Shown: piece after piece, positions 19,249 through 25,347 of the stretch
Numbering within the stretch: position 1 is the stretch's first letter
Layout of the letters: each line of letters begins with the position of its first letter
Virus record (IMG/VR): IMGVR_UViG_3300030380_001332
Coordinates: 1-25,347 of that record
Length of the DNA: 25,347 nucleotides
Reading direction: 5' to 3' (one strand)
Origin: a virus
Program-made: the position numbers and the translations under genes
The notes under the pieces: model-generated
What the model saw: only the letters and a program-made list of their open reading frames with translations
What the model was told of the DNA's origin: nothing
Database searches by the model: none

Positions 19249-20706
19249 ATGTTCAGGTACAAGACGAAACCATATGAGCACCAGAAGGTTGCCCTTGAGA
19301 AGTCGTACGACAAAAAGAACTTTGGATACTTCATGGAGATGGGGTGCGGCAAGTCAAAGGTCTTGCTCGACAACATCACATGGTTATACGACAACAAACT
19401 TATCGACACAGCAGTTATTGTTGCCCCGAAGGGTGTGTATAGAAACTGGGAGGTATCAGAAATACCGACTCATCTTCCAGAAGACATTCAACCCGAAGTT
19501 TATGTATGGAGTGCGAACCCGAACAAGGGTCAACGTGAAAGATTGTCGGAGGGTGTTAATAAGACACGGACTCTTCGCATACTGCTCGTCAATGTCGAAG
19601 CATTTGGAGCGTCGAAGAAGGTTCTTCAATATCTGGAACACTTTGTACGCGACTCGACTTTCCTACTTGCGGTCGATGAAAGCACAACTATTAAGAACCC
19701 CAAGGCCAAGCGGACTAAAGCTCTGGTTAAGATTGGTCAGAGTGCAACGTACAAACGCATCCTTACAGGGTCGCCCGTTACGAAATCGCCTATGGATTTG
19801 TATGCACAGTGTGGATTCATGGACAAGGACTTGCTGGGATTCGACAGCTACTATTCGTTCCAAGGACGCTACGCTATTACAAGGACTCAACGCATGGGTT
19901 CGCACAGCTTTCAACAGATTGTGGGCTACCGTAACTTAGCTGAACTGAGCGACAAGTTGGACAGATTTTCTTTCAGGGTCACAAAAGAAGAAGCCCTTGA
20001 TCTACCCGACAAGATCTACACCGTTCGTGAAGTCGGAGTGACCGATGAACAGTTGAAGTATTATCAGTCAATCAAGACAGCAGCTATGGCGTTGCTTGAC
20101 GACGGTGAACTGGTATCTGCGCCAGCGATCATGACACAGCTATTGCGATTACAGCAGGTGCTGTGTGGTCATGTCATGACAGACGATGGTGACCTTGTAG
20201 AGTTTCCAACCAAGCGTATGGATGCTTTGCTTGGTACGTTGGAAGAAATGTCAGGTAAGGTAATTATCTGGTCACGATTCAGGTACGACATACGAAAGAT
20301 AACCGTGATGCTGGAGTCAAAGTATGGGCCAGGATCTACGGTCAGCTACTTCGGTGACACGTCTGATGACGACAGGCAAGCAGCGATACAGGCGTTCCAG
20401 TTTGGAGATGCAAGGTTCTTCGTTGCCAACCCACAGACGGCAGGCTATGGCCTGACACTGACGGCTGCAACCAATGTGATCTACTATGCCAATGACTTCA
20501 ATCTTGAGACACGGGTTCAGTCTGAGGATCGTGCTCATCGGATTGGTCAGCATCATCCGGTGACATACGTTGACCTGATGACAAAGGGCACGGTTGATGT
20601 TCACATTGTAAAGACTCTTCGGAATAAGATTGATCTATCAGCGAAGACGTTGGGTGAAGAAGCCCGTCAATGGTTGGAACTTGACCCCCGTCGAAGTGTC
20701 GGTTAG
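19249..20706 (+). CDS. SNF2-type DNA helicase/translocase
   Basis: 485 residues, a compact two-lobe SF2 enzyme. Seen in order: YEHQK Q-like motif (9-13), Walker A MGCGKSK (31-37), Ia-region VIVAPKGVYRNWE (57-69, typical of SNF2), motif II DEST (143-146), motif III LTGSPVTKSP (172-181), then in lobe 2 VIIWSRFR (338-345), GYGLTLTAA (399-407) and motif VI QSEDRAHRIGQ (424-434), which is the hallmark of SNF2 and its relatives. Phage enzymes of this type move on duplex or branched DNA during replication or recombination, often with a VRR-NUC nuclease, which is present at 14772. Its 3' end overlaps a convergent nuclease gene by 209 nt. Confidence 0.9.
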   Translation: MFRYKTKPYEHQKVALEKSYDKKNFGYFMEMGCGKSKVLLDNITWLYDNKLIDTAVIVAPKGVYRNWEVSEIPTHLPEDIQPEVYVWSANPNKGQRERLSEGVNKTRTLRILLVNVEAFGASKKVLQYLEHFVRDSTFLLAVDESTTIKNPKAKRTKALVKIGQSATYKRILTGSPVTKSPMDLYAQCGFMDKDLLGFDSYYSFQGRYAITRTQRMGSHSFQQIVGYRNLAELSDKLDRFSFRVTKEEALDLPDKIYTVREVGVTDEQLKYYQSIKTAAMALLDDGELVSAPAIMTQLLRLQQVLCGHVMTDDGDLVEFPTKRMDALLGTLEEMSGKVIIWSRFRYDIRKITVMLESKYGPGSTVSYFGDTSDDDRQAAIQAFQFGDARFFVANPQTAGYGLTLTAATNVIYYANDFNLETRVQSEDRAHRIGQHHPVTYVDLMTKGTVDVHIVKTLRNKIDLSAKTLGEEARQWLELDPRRSVG

Positions 20707-21049
20707 ATGCCTGTTGTTCTGCATATTTCACAGCGTGGTTCTGTGGTGAATGGGATAGCTGGTACGGGTACAAGGCACAGGACCCAGTTTCAAGGTCCAC
20801 ATACAGAAGACGGACACCCAGTTTCTTTTGGATGTCCGACAACAGACGAGAGATTATTGAGCCGTTCTTTCTACGGCCTACAGTCTTCACGTCAAACAAC
20901 AACAATTCACCCTTCGGGGTGAGGGCGATGAGGTCTATCGGGCCTTGTTCAATAAACGGAGTGTAGACATAACAGTTCTGGGACATCAACCAAGAAGCTG
21001 CAATGAGTTCAGATCTTTTACCATCACGAACCTGATGTGCTGGTCTCAT
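20498..21049 (-). CDS. PD-(D/E)XK (Holliday-junction-resolvase-like) nuclease
   Basis: Start at the ATG at 21049 gives MRPAHQVRDGKRSEL...; longer starts upstream look unconstrained. Motifs: E14 in GKRSELIAASW, QGPIDLIAL (35-43) with D39, and LLLFDVKT (49-56) with D53 and K55, so the catalytic pattern is E...D...DxK. This is the core of small restriction/resolvase-like nucleases that cut branched DNA. The recognised domain ends near residue 100; the remaining 80 or so residues are polar, and the last 69 lie antisense to the end of the SNF2 gene. It is the only minus-strand gene in the replication module. Whether the tail is translated to 20498 is uncertain only in its value, since no earlier stop exists. 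Confidence 0.7.
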   Translation of the reverse strand: MRPAHQVRDGKRSELIAASWLMSQNCYVYTPFIEQGPIDLIALTPKGELLLFDVKTVGRRKNGSIISRLLSDIQKKLGVRLLYVDLETGSCALYPYQLSHSPQNHAVKYAEQQASNRHFDGGQVPTIDGLLHPTSSLIDQSYSEESLQCEHQPCPLSSGQRMSPDDADQSDEHDPQTEPVSQD

Positions 21050-21056
21050 TTTTTTC

Positions 21057-21086
21057 TTGACCCCCCGATCAATTATGATGTACGCT
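21057..21086 (+). promoter_or_regulatory. Candidate promoter of the ribbon-helix-helix gene
   Basis: TTGACC (21057-21062), 18 nt, TACGCT (21081-21086), about 35 bp ahead of the ATG at 21121. It lies in the divergent gap next to the start of the nuclease gene (21049). The hexamers and spacing almost match the candidate at 12614-12643. Confidence 0.45.
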
Positions 21087-21120
21087 ATGACGGTAACACA
21101 GTATTTTGAAGGTTGCAAAC

Positions 21121-21264
21121 ATGGACACCACTAAATGGAAATCAATCGCGGTTGAGGTACAGATATATGAGTACCTAAAGAAACGCGCACAACAGAACGA
21201 CAGAAGTGTGAGCAAAGAATTGACACACATACTGAAGGAAAAACGTGCACAAGAAGCCGCTTGA
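21121..21264 (+). CDS. Ribbon-helix-helix (CopG/Arc-type) DNA-binding protein
   Basis: 47 residues with GAAGG 8 nt before the ATG at 21121. After MDTTKWK comes a short beta strand SIAVEVQIY, then helix EYLKKRAQQNDRS and helix SVSKELTHILKEK. The order strand, helix, turn with Ser/Asn/Asp, helix is that of ribbon-helix-helix repressors, which bind DNA as dimers through the paired strands. It is likely an autoregulator or the switch for the replication genes downstream. Right after its stop lies a promoter-like sequence overlapped by a perfect inverted repeat (21274-21295), a plausible operator. Confidence 0.7.
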   Translation: MDTTKWKSIAVEVQIYEYLKKRAQQNDRSVSKELTHILKEKRAQEAA

Positions 21265-21295
21265 CATACCCAAGGAGAGTGGGTTAAGACTCTCC
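21261..21295 (+). promoter_or_regulatory. Promoter with overlapping inverted repeat
   Basis: TTGACA (21261-21266, a perfect -35) and TTAAGA (21284-21289) are 17 nt apart. GGAGAGT (21274-21280) and ACTCTCC (21289-21295) form a perfect 7-bp inverted repeat around an 8-nt centre that covers the -10. No T tract follows, so this fits an operator better than a terminator. It would control the replication operon from 21348. Confidence 0.5.
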
Positions 21296-21310
21296 ACCAC
21301 ACCCGAAGGG

Positions 21311-21323
21311 GTTAAACTTTAAC
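21311..21323. promoter_or_regulatory. Small perfect palindrome in the replication-operon leader
   Basis: GTTAAACTTTAAC (GTTAAA, one base, TTTAAC) lies 25 bp ahead of the gene at 21348, after the inverted repeat at 21274-21295. It may be a second regulator site or a small RNA structure near the ribosome binding site AGGAG (21336-21340). Confidence 0.35.
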
Positions 21324-21347
21324 GTAGAAAGTACAGGAGAATGTACG

Positions 21348-21911
21348 ATGAGCGATGTGTTTTCGCTATTTGATGAGGAAGTCGATGCCTCTAAGTTCGA
21401 CAAGGTGAATGATGAGAAGGGCAAGACTTTGTCCGATCTCATCCGCCAGTCTATGAAGATCGATGAAGAGGTTGCACAAGCAGAGCAATATCTGAAGGAT
21501 CTTAAATTCAAGAAACGCAAAGTGAATGAAGAAGACATACCTAACCTGATGCAGGAGATGGGCATGGATTCTGTGACAGTCGATGGCAACAAGGTTGCTT
21601 TGCGACAGTTCGTTCATGCGCGTATTCCAGAAGAGAAAAAGGAAGAAGCATATAACTGGCTTCGTTCCATTGGTGAAGGTGACATCATCAAGAATGATGT
21701 CGTCGTGTCCTTCGGTTCTGGTCAGGACAACATGGCAGGGGCTGTCGTAGACGACCTCCGCAATCAGGGTCTTGAGCCAGCGCAGAAGACACACGTCCAC
21801 CCACAGACGTTAAAAGCGTGGGTCAAAGGACGCATCGAGGCAGGTAAGGATATCGACTTCGATACCTTCGGTGTGTACGTCGGAACTGAAGCTAAAATAT
21901 CAAGGAGCTAA
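21348..21911 (+). CDS. Hypothetical replication-module protein with coiled coil
   Basis: 187 residues; AGGAG stands 8 nt ahead of the ATG. Residues about 25-55 are a charged helix that could coil (DLIRQSMKIDEEVAQAEQYL, then KDLKFKKRK), followed by an alpha/beta part (MDSVTVDGNKVALRQFVHAR) and, near the end, VHPQTLKAWVKGRIEAGKDI with FGVYVGTEAKI. I recognise this overall shape as a recurring phage protein found next to ssDNA-binding proteins and primases, but I know no proven function. A role as a replication or recombination accessory is inferred from position. Confidence 0.7.
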   Translation: MSDVFSLFDEEVDASKFDKVNDEKGKTLSDLIRQSMKIDEEVAQAEQYLKDLKFKKRKVNEEDIPNLMQEMGMDSVTVDGNKVALRQFVHARIPEEKKEEAYNWLRSIGEGDIIKNDVVVSFGSGQDNMAGAVVDDLRNQGLEPAQKTHVHPQTLKAWVKGRIEAGKDIDFDTFGVYVGTEAKISRS

Positions 21912-22143
21912 AGATGGCTGAAGCAGTCAAAGACATTTCTGAAACTCACGACTATGTTTACACAGTTGAACTAGCCGTTCAGTTTCACATAGTTGCAAAT
22001 GAAAAAGCTGACGATTGGAAGCAGGATATTCGACAGCAATTTAAAGAACGATTGATTGAACGTGTAGAACAAGATGACCTTCCGTTCACAATTGTCGATC
22101 AAAATTATCACCCGAAGTGAGGAGCTAAAGATGGCTGAAGCAG
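21903..22143 (+). repeat. Direct repeat bracketing the 68-aa gene
   Basis: A 24-nt sequence beginning AGGAGCTAAAGATGGCTG occurs exactly at 21903-21926 and 22120-22143. Each copy is a ribosome binding site plus start codon and first residues (MAEA) of a gene. The 68-aa gene lies between them, so recombination between copies would cleanly remove or duplicate it. Confidence 0.85.
21914..22120 (+). CDS. Small hypothetical protein between direct repeats
   Basis: 68 residues, ATG at 21914 with AGGAG 6 nt before it. Begins MAEAVKDISETHDYVYTVEL, strand-like, then a helix (DDWKQDIRQQFKERLIERVE), then a final strand. A small beta-alpha-beta fold is likely. Its first 24 nt region is copied exactly at the start of the next gene, so the gene appears to be an inserted or duplicated unit. 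No cysteines and no catalytic residues stand out. Function unknown. Confidence 0.6.
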   Translation: MAEAVKDISETHDYVYTVELAVQFHIVANEKADDWKQDIRQQFKERLIERVEQDDLPFTIVDQNYHPK

Positions 22144-22928
22144 CAGTAGTAAAAAAAGAAAGCACAGCAGTTGCTAACATCATGGACGATCTGTACGAAG
22201 CGGCAGGTCAGGGCATGGAAACCATTGGTGCAGATGATATGCAGATTCCGTTCTTGCGGATTCTCCAGCCTCTGTCACCGCAGTTAATAAAGAACGACCC
22301 GAAGTTTATCAAAGGCGCATCCGCTGGCGATATCTTCAACACCGTAACAGGTGAGTACTGGGAAGCTGATGAGGGTGTGGACGTACTGATGTGTGCGTAC
22401 ACCACGAAGTTTCTGGAGTTCCAGTTGCGTGAGAACGGTGGTGGATTTATGGGTGAGTTGGATGCCAACAACCCAGACGTTCGCCAGACCAACCGTGTTG
22501 GTGCAAATGAAATGCTGCCGAACGGCAACGAACTTGTTCGCTCTGCACAGTTCCTTGTGCTTGCGTACAACGCTGACGGCATGACCACGCAAATGATCTG
22601 TGACATGAAGAAGACACAGATGAAGATTGCGAAGCAGTGGAATACCCGTCGCGCTGGTCTGAAAATCATGCATCCAAGCAAGGGCCTGTTCAACCCACCT
22701 ATGTGGGCTGTGCCGTGGAAGCTGACCTCAACCCAAGAGTCCAATGACAAAGGTTCGTGGTTCAACTATCAAGTGCAGCAGCTTGAGATGGAGTCCGTGC
22801 CGATGCCTGCATTGCAGGAAGCGCGTGACTTGTACAACTCATACCGTGCCGGAGAAATTAAGATGAGTACAGGTGAAGACAGTCAGACTGATACAGTCAC
22901 GACTGACGAAACAGACGTACCATTTTAA
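22131..22928 (+). CDS. Putative ssDNA-binding protein with acidic VPF tip
   Basis: 265 residues from the ATG at 22131, chosen for its AGGAG site; the longer frame begins inside the previous gene. Core features: ADDMQIPFLRILQPLSPQL (34-52), then PKFIKGASAGDIFNTVTGEY (57-76), and a beta-rich middle typical of OB-like folds. The tail is disordered and acidic and ends DETDVPF, the same kind of tip (acidic residues, then Pro-Phe) that bacterial SSB and T7-type ssDNA-binding proteins use to recruit partners. It lies directly before the primase. I infer that it coats ssDNA at the fork; the core family itself is not one I can name. Confidence 0.6.
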   Translation: MAEAAVVKKESTAVANIMDDLYEAAGQGMETIGADDMQIPFLRILQPLSPQLIKNDPKFIKGASAGDIFNTVTGEYWEADEGVDVLMCAYTTKFLEFQLRENGGGFMGELDANNPDVRQTNRVGANEMLPNGNELVRSAQFLVLAYNADGMTTQMICDMKKTQMKIAKQWNTRRAGLKIMHPSKGLFNPPMWAVPWKLTSTQESNDKGSWFNYQVQQLEMESVPMPALQEARDLYNSYRAGEIKMSTGEDSQTDTVTTDETDVPF

Positions 22929-22935
22929 GCCAGTA

Positions 22936-22970
22936 GGGGGCGGGTGTTTTATTCCTTTCTTCCCGTCCCC
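22936..22970 (+). terminator. Attenuator-like hairpin before the primase gene
   Basis: GGGGGCGGG (22936-22944) pairs with CCCGTCCCC (22962-22970) with one G-T wobble and a 17-nt T-rich loop. It sits in the 65-nt gap between the ssDNA-binding-like gene and the primase. No T tract follows, so it may stabilise the upstream mRNA end or reduce read-through rather than stop transcription. Confidence 0.4.
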
Positions 22971-22993
22971 ACCCTCTCTGCCCGGAGTGAGTT

Positions 22994-24526
22994 ATGAACC
23001 AAGCTGAACGGTTCATGGCGGCGTTTGAAGGCTTCAGTGCCGCGCATGGACAGACACAAATATCAGATGAAAGACGCGCTGGAAAACAAAAGGCAAAGTC
23101 AATCATCGTTCGGAAGCCACTAACCTTGGAACTTATTGTCGCACACCTTGAGGGTAAGCACGGCGTAGGTTCTATACCCATCAACGAAAACAGCCAATGT
23201 AAGTTCGGTGCGCTGGACATTGATCAGTATCCGCTGGACCTTGTCGCACTTGACAAGAAGCTGCGTGACAACGATATTCCATGTGTGGTCTGCCGCTCAA
23301 AGTCAGGTGGTGCCCACATCTTTTTCTTCTTTACAGAATTTTTTAGTGCAGGTGTTTTCCGTGACAAAGCCACAGAGATTGCTGCCTACCTTGGATACGG
23401 TGGCTGCGAAATATTCCCGAAGCAAGAAGAGATTCTTGTCGAGCGTGGCGATGTTGGAAACTTCATTAACCTTCCGTACTTTGATGCGGAACAGACAATG
23501 CGTTACGCTGTCAAAGAAGACGGAGACGAAGCGGACCTTACCGAATTTCTGGATATAGTAGAAGCCAGAAGAACCAACCCCAAAGATTTTGAAAAGCTAC
23601 AGCTTGGTGAACCTGTCAATGAGTTTGAACAGTGGGCACCGTGCTTGTCACATATGTTTAGTCAGGGCATACCAGAGGGTACGCGCAACACAGTCATGTT
23701 TGCCGCCGCTGTTGGTGCCAAGAAAGAACAACCTGAAAAATGGAGAGAACGTCTTGAAGAAATTAATGTCAAATACTGTACGCCCCCTTTACCAGCTTCT
23801 GAAATCGTCACTATTCAGTCTCAACACGAGAAGAAGGAATATGGTTTCCCCTGTGATCAAGAACCACTCAAGTCGTTCTGCAACAAGAGTCTCTGCAAAA
23901 CGAAGACATGTGGGATAGGTAGTCACGTCCAGCATGTAGAGATTACTGGTCTGTGTGTGGTCAAGTCCGAGCCGCCAGTCTGGTTCTGTGACGTGGGTGG
24001 TCGTCGTGTCGAACTGACAACCGATGATCTGCAAACACCACAGCGTTTTCAGAAAGCTTGCATGGAACAGATTCATGTCATGCCACCGATGATGAAGGTA
24101 GCTGACTGGCAAGAGGTTGTGTCCATGTTGATGGATGGCATGAGTGAAATAGATGTGCCGGAAGAACTTACCTATAAAGGCCAGTTCATGGACCTGCTAG
24201 AGGCGTTCTGTGATGGTCGGGTACAAGCCCAGTCTGCCGAAGAGATTGCACTTGGCAAGCCCTTCACGGACGAAGAAGAGGGGGTTACATACTTTAAGCT
24301 AGAGGCACTGCTTAAATATCTACGCAATCAGAAGTTCGACAGTTACAGTCGTGGTCAGATTCAGGAACGGTTGAAAGAGTTAAACGATAACGGCACAGCG
24401 AATGGCAAGAAATATTTTGACACGACCAAAGGCCAGCAAAAACAACTGCGCGTTTGGTGGGTGCCAGCTTTCAATGCCGAGGTCCAAGTGCCAAGCATTC
24501 AGCTTGACAGTGAGGTGCCGTTCTAA
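22994..24526 (+). CDS. Archaeo-eukaryotic-type primase (AEP superfamily)
   Basis: 510 residues. The AEP core is visible: GALDIDQYP with the metal-binding D75 and D77, RSKSGGAHIFFFF (101-113) with H108, CEIFPKQ (138-144) and INLPYF (158-163). These match the motif set of AEP primases of phages, plasmids and conflict-type systems. EGTRNTVMFAAAVGA (228-242) begins a PriCT-like helical domain, followed by a C287-C296-C301-C306 cluster that likely binds zinc or Fe-S. The C-terminal part is helical and ends DSEVPF, an SSB-like tip. It would make primers for phage replication. GGAG precedes the ATG at 22994. A DnaG-type primase was not seen in the window. Confidence 0.8.
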   Translation: MNQAERFMAAFEGFSAAHGQTQISDERRAGKQKAKSIIVRKPLTLELIVAHLEGKHGVGSIPINENSQCKFGALDIDQYPLDLVALDKKLRDNDIPCVVCRSKSGGAHIFFFFTEFFSAGVFRDKATEIAAYLGYGGCEIFPKQEEILVERGDVGNFINLPYFDAEQTMRYAVKEDGDEADLTEFLDIVEARRTNPKDFEKLQLGEPVNEFEQWAPCLSHMFSQGIPEGTRNTVMFAAAVGAKKEQPEKWRERLEEINVKYCTPPLPASEIVTIQSQHEKKEYGFPCDQEPLKSFCNKSLCKTKTCGIGSHVQHVEITGLCVVKSEPPVWFCDVGGRRVELTTDDLQTPQRFQKACMEQIHVMPPMMKVADWQEVVSMLMDGMSEIDVPEELTYKGQFMDLLEAFCDGRVQAQSAEEIALGKPFTDEEEGVTYFKLEALLKYLRNQKFDSYSRGQIQERLKELNDNGTANGKKYFDTTKGQQKQLRVWWVPAFNAEVQVPSIQLDSEVPF

Positions 24527-25347
24527 TGCAGACCACAATCTTTGGGCCACCAGGCACAGGCAAAACAACCAAGCTTATATCTATCGTCAAGCAGGAACTT
24601 GAAGATGGTACAAGGCCGGAGGATATAGCGTTCGTGTCCTTCAGCCGTAAGGCAGCGGACGAAGCGCGGACTCGTGCTTCCGCTGCGCTGAGTATGAACC
24701 CTGATCAAATGGTTTGGTTTCGTACTCTGCATTCGATGGCTTTTCAGTACATGGGTATCACTACCCGACAGGTACTGAAAGGAACTGACTTCACGCAACT
24801 TGGTCAGATACTGGGGGTAGAGTTTTCATCCAACGCCTCTATCCGTATGGAAGATGGGCAACTCTTCTCACCGGGCAAGGGTGGAGATGCTTATCTATCC
24901 ATGATCCAGTTGGCTAGGGTGCGTGGAGTCAGCCTCGAACAGCAGTTCAGTGACACCAACAACAGGCATTTACACTACCAGCAATTAAAAGTGGTGGACG
25001 AAGTGCTGCGTGATTATAAGCGTGACACAGGTAAGTTGGACTTTGTGGACATGATTGACCGCTTCATAGAACAGGGCGAAGGTCCGAGGTTGGAGGTCCT
25101 GATAGTCGATGAGGCGCAAGACTTGGCCCCGTTACAGTGGCGCATGGTTCATGAGGTGTTGAAGCCACGGGCAAAACGTATCTATTTCGCAGGCGATGAT
25201 GACCAATGCATCTACTCTTGGATGGGTGTAAACGTGCGTGACTTCTTGAATGCATCAGACAATAAGATGGTGTTAGATAAATCATATCGTCTTCCACGAA
25301 ACATATATAACGTAGCGGATTCTCTGGTAAATAGAGTGGTTGTGCGA
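24526..25347 (+). CDS. UvrD/PcrA-like SF1 helicase (3' end beyond window)
   Basis: 274 residues visible, then the window ends. ATG at 24526 overlaps the primase TAA by one base. Motif I FGPPGTGKTT (6-15), Ia FSRKAADEAR (39-48), then TLHSMAF (68-74), motif II VDEAQDL (194-200), motif III GDDDQCIYSWMG (223-234) and motif IV SYRLP (253-257) are all present and intact. This is the N-terminal half of a superfamily 1A helicase, which moves 3' to 5' on ssDNA. Coupled to primase and ssDNA-binding-like genes, it may be the replicative or a recombination helicase. Confidence 0.9.
   Translation, partial: MQTTIFGPPGTGKTTKLISIVKQELEDGTRPEDIAFVSFSRKAADEARTRASAALSMNPDQMVWFRTLHSMAFQYMGITTRQVLKGTDFTQLGQILGVEFSSNASIRMEDGQLFSPGKGGDAYLSMIQLARVRGVSLEQQFSDTNNRHLHYQQLKVVDEVLRDYKRDTGKLDFVDMIDRFIEQGEGPRLEVLIVDEAQDLAPLQWRMVHEVLKPRAKRIYFAGDDDQCIYSWMGVNVRDFLNASDNKMVLDKSYRLPRNIYNVADSLVNRVVVR

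Noticed and set aside
19223-19939. 238-codon plus-strand frame overlapping the SNF2 gene
   Set aside because: Same-strand shadow in another frame of the helicase; the helicase frame carries all motifs, while this product is Arg/Ser-rich and motif-free.
20707-20922. 71-codon plus-strand frame after the SNF2 gene
   Set aside because: Antisense to the conserved nuclease core at 20498-21049; no ribosome binding site.
22208-22765. 185-codon minus-strand frame under the ssDNA-binding-like gene
   Set aside because: Antisense shadow of a well-supported gene, with no ribosome binding site or family resemblance.

Overview
The window is one continuous piece of a tailed double-stranded DNA bacteriophage (Caudoviricetes) genome. 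It has a large terminase (10944-12434, -), a small terminase (15124-15711, -), a portal protein (3634-5961, -), a GTA-type 3TM holin (3252-3632, -) and a replication module (SNF2 helicase, PD-(D/E)XK nucleases, ssDNA-binding-like protein, archaeo-eukaryotic-type primase, UvrD-like helicase) on the + strand. Coding is very dense, with start/stop overlaps (TAATG, ATGA) at most junctions. Several proteins look like families common in uncultured marine phages, with hosts probably in Alphaproteobacteria or related marine bacteria. That host guess is inference; nothing in the window fixes it. No tRNA, integrase, rRNA or CRISPR array was seen.

Layout. (1) 1-12434, minus strand: the late operon, read from terL leftwards: terL, a giant 1399-aa protein, two small basic proteins, portal, holin, two membrane proteins, then a run of uncharacterised small proteins and a truncated zinc-ribbon gene at the window edge. 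(2) 12435-14757: a plus-strand island of small genes (winged-helix-like protein, a 60-aa and a 70-aa protein, a zinc ribbon, a GP88-family protein) with strong hairpins. It sits between terL and the other packaging genes. Three of the hairpins are each followed by a GCCGCAG-type repeat module. (3) 14772-15711, minus strand: terS and a VRR-NUC nuclease overlapping by 86 nt. (4) 15712-15950: a divergent control region with six copies of GTGTCTT/AAGACAC arranged as an inverted cluster beside an AT-rich tract. (5) 15951-19248, plus strand: about fourteen very small overlapping genes, several with CxxC zinc knuckles, probably early host-takeover or counter-defence functions. (6) 19249-25347, plus strand: the replication and recombination module, interrupted by one minus-strand nuclease (20498-21049) and a ribbon-helix-helix regulator.

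How it works together (inference): rightward transcription from about 15.9 kb would make the early small proteins and the DNA replication machinery. A ribbon-helix-helix protein at 21121 could control the promoter that follows it. Leftward promoters near 15.86 and 12.55 kb would make the packaging, virion and lysis genes late. The two nucleases and the SNF2 and UvrD-like helicases fit recombination-dependent replication or processing of DNA before packaging.

The most unusual signals are: the terminator-plus-GCCGCAG cassette pattern of the island; the inverted AAGACACTT cluster; perfect direct repeats that bracket single small genes exactly at ribosome-binding-site/start junctions (two cases, plus a diverged third in the late operon); a giant terL-adjacent protein with an ADP-ribosyltransferase-like segment; and a shared acidic-VPF carboxy tip on the ssDNA-binding-like protein and the primase.
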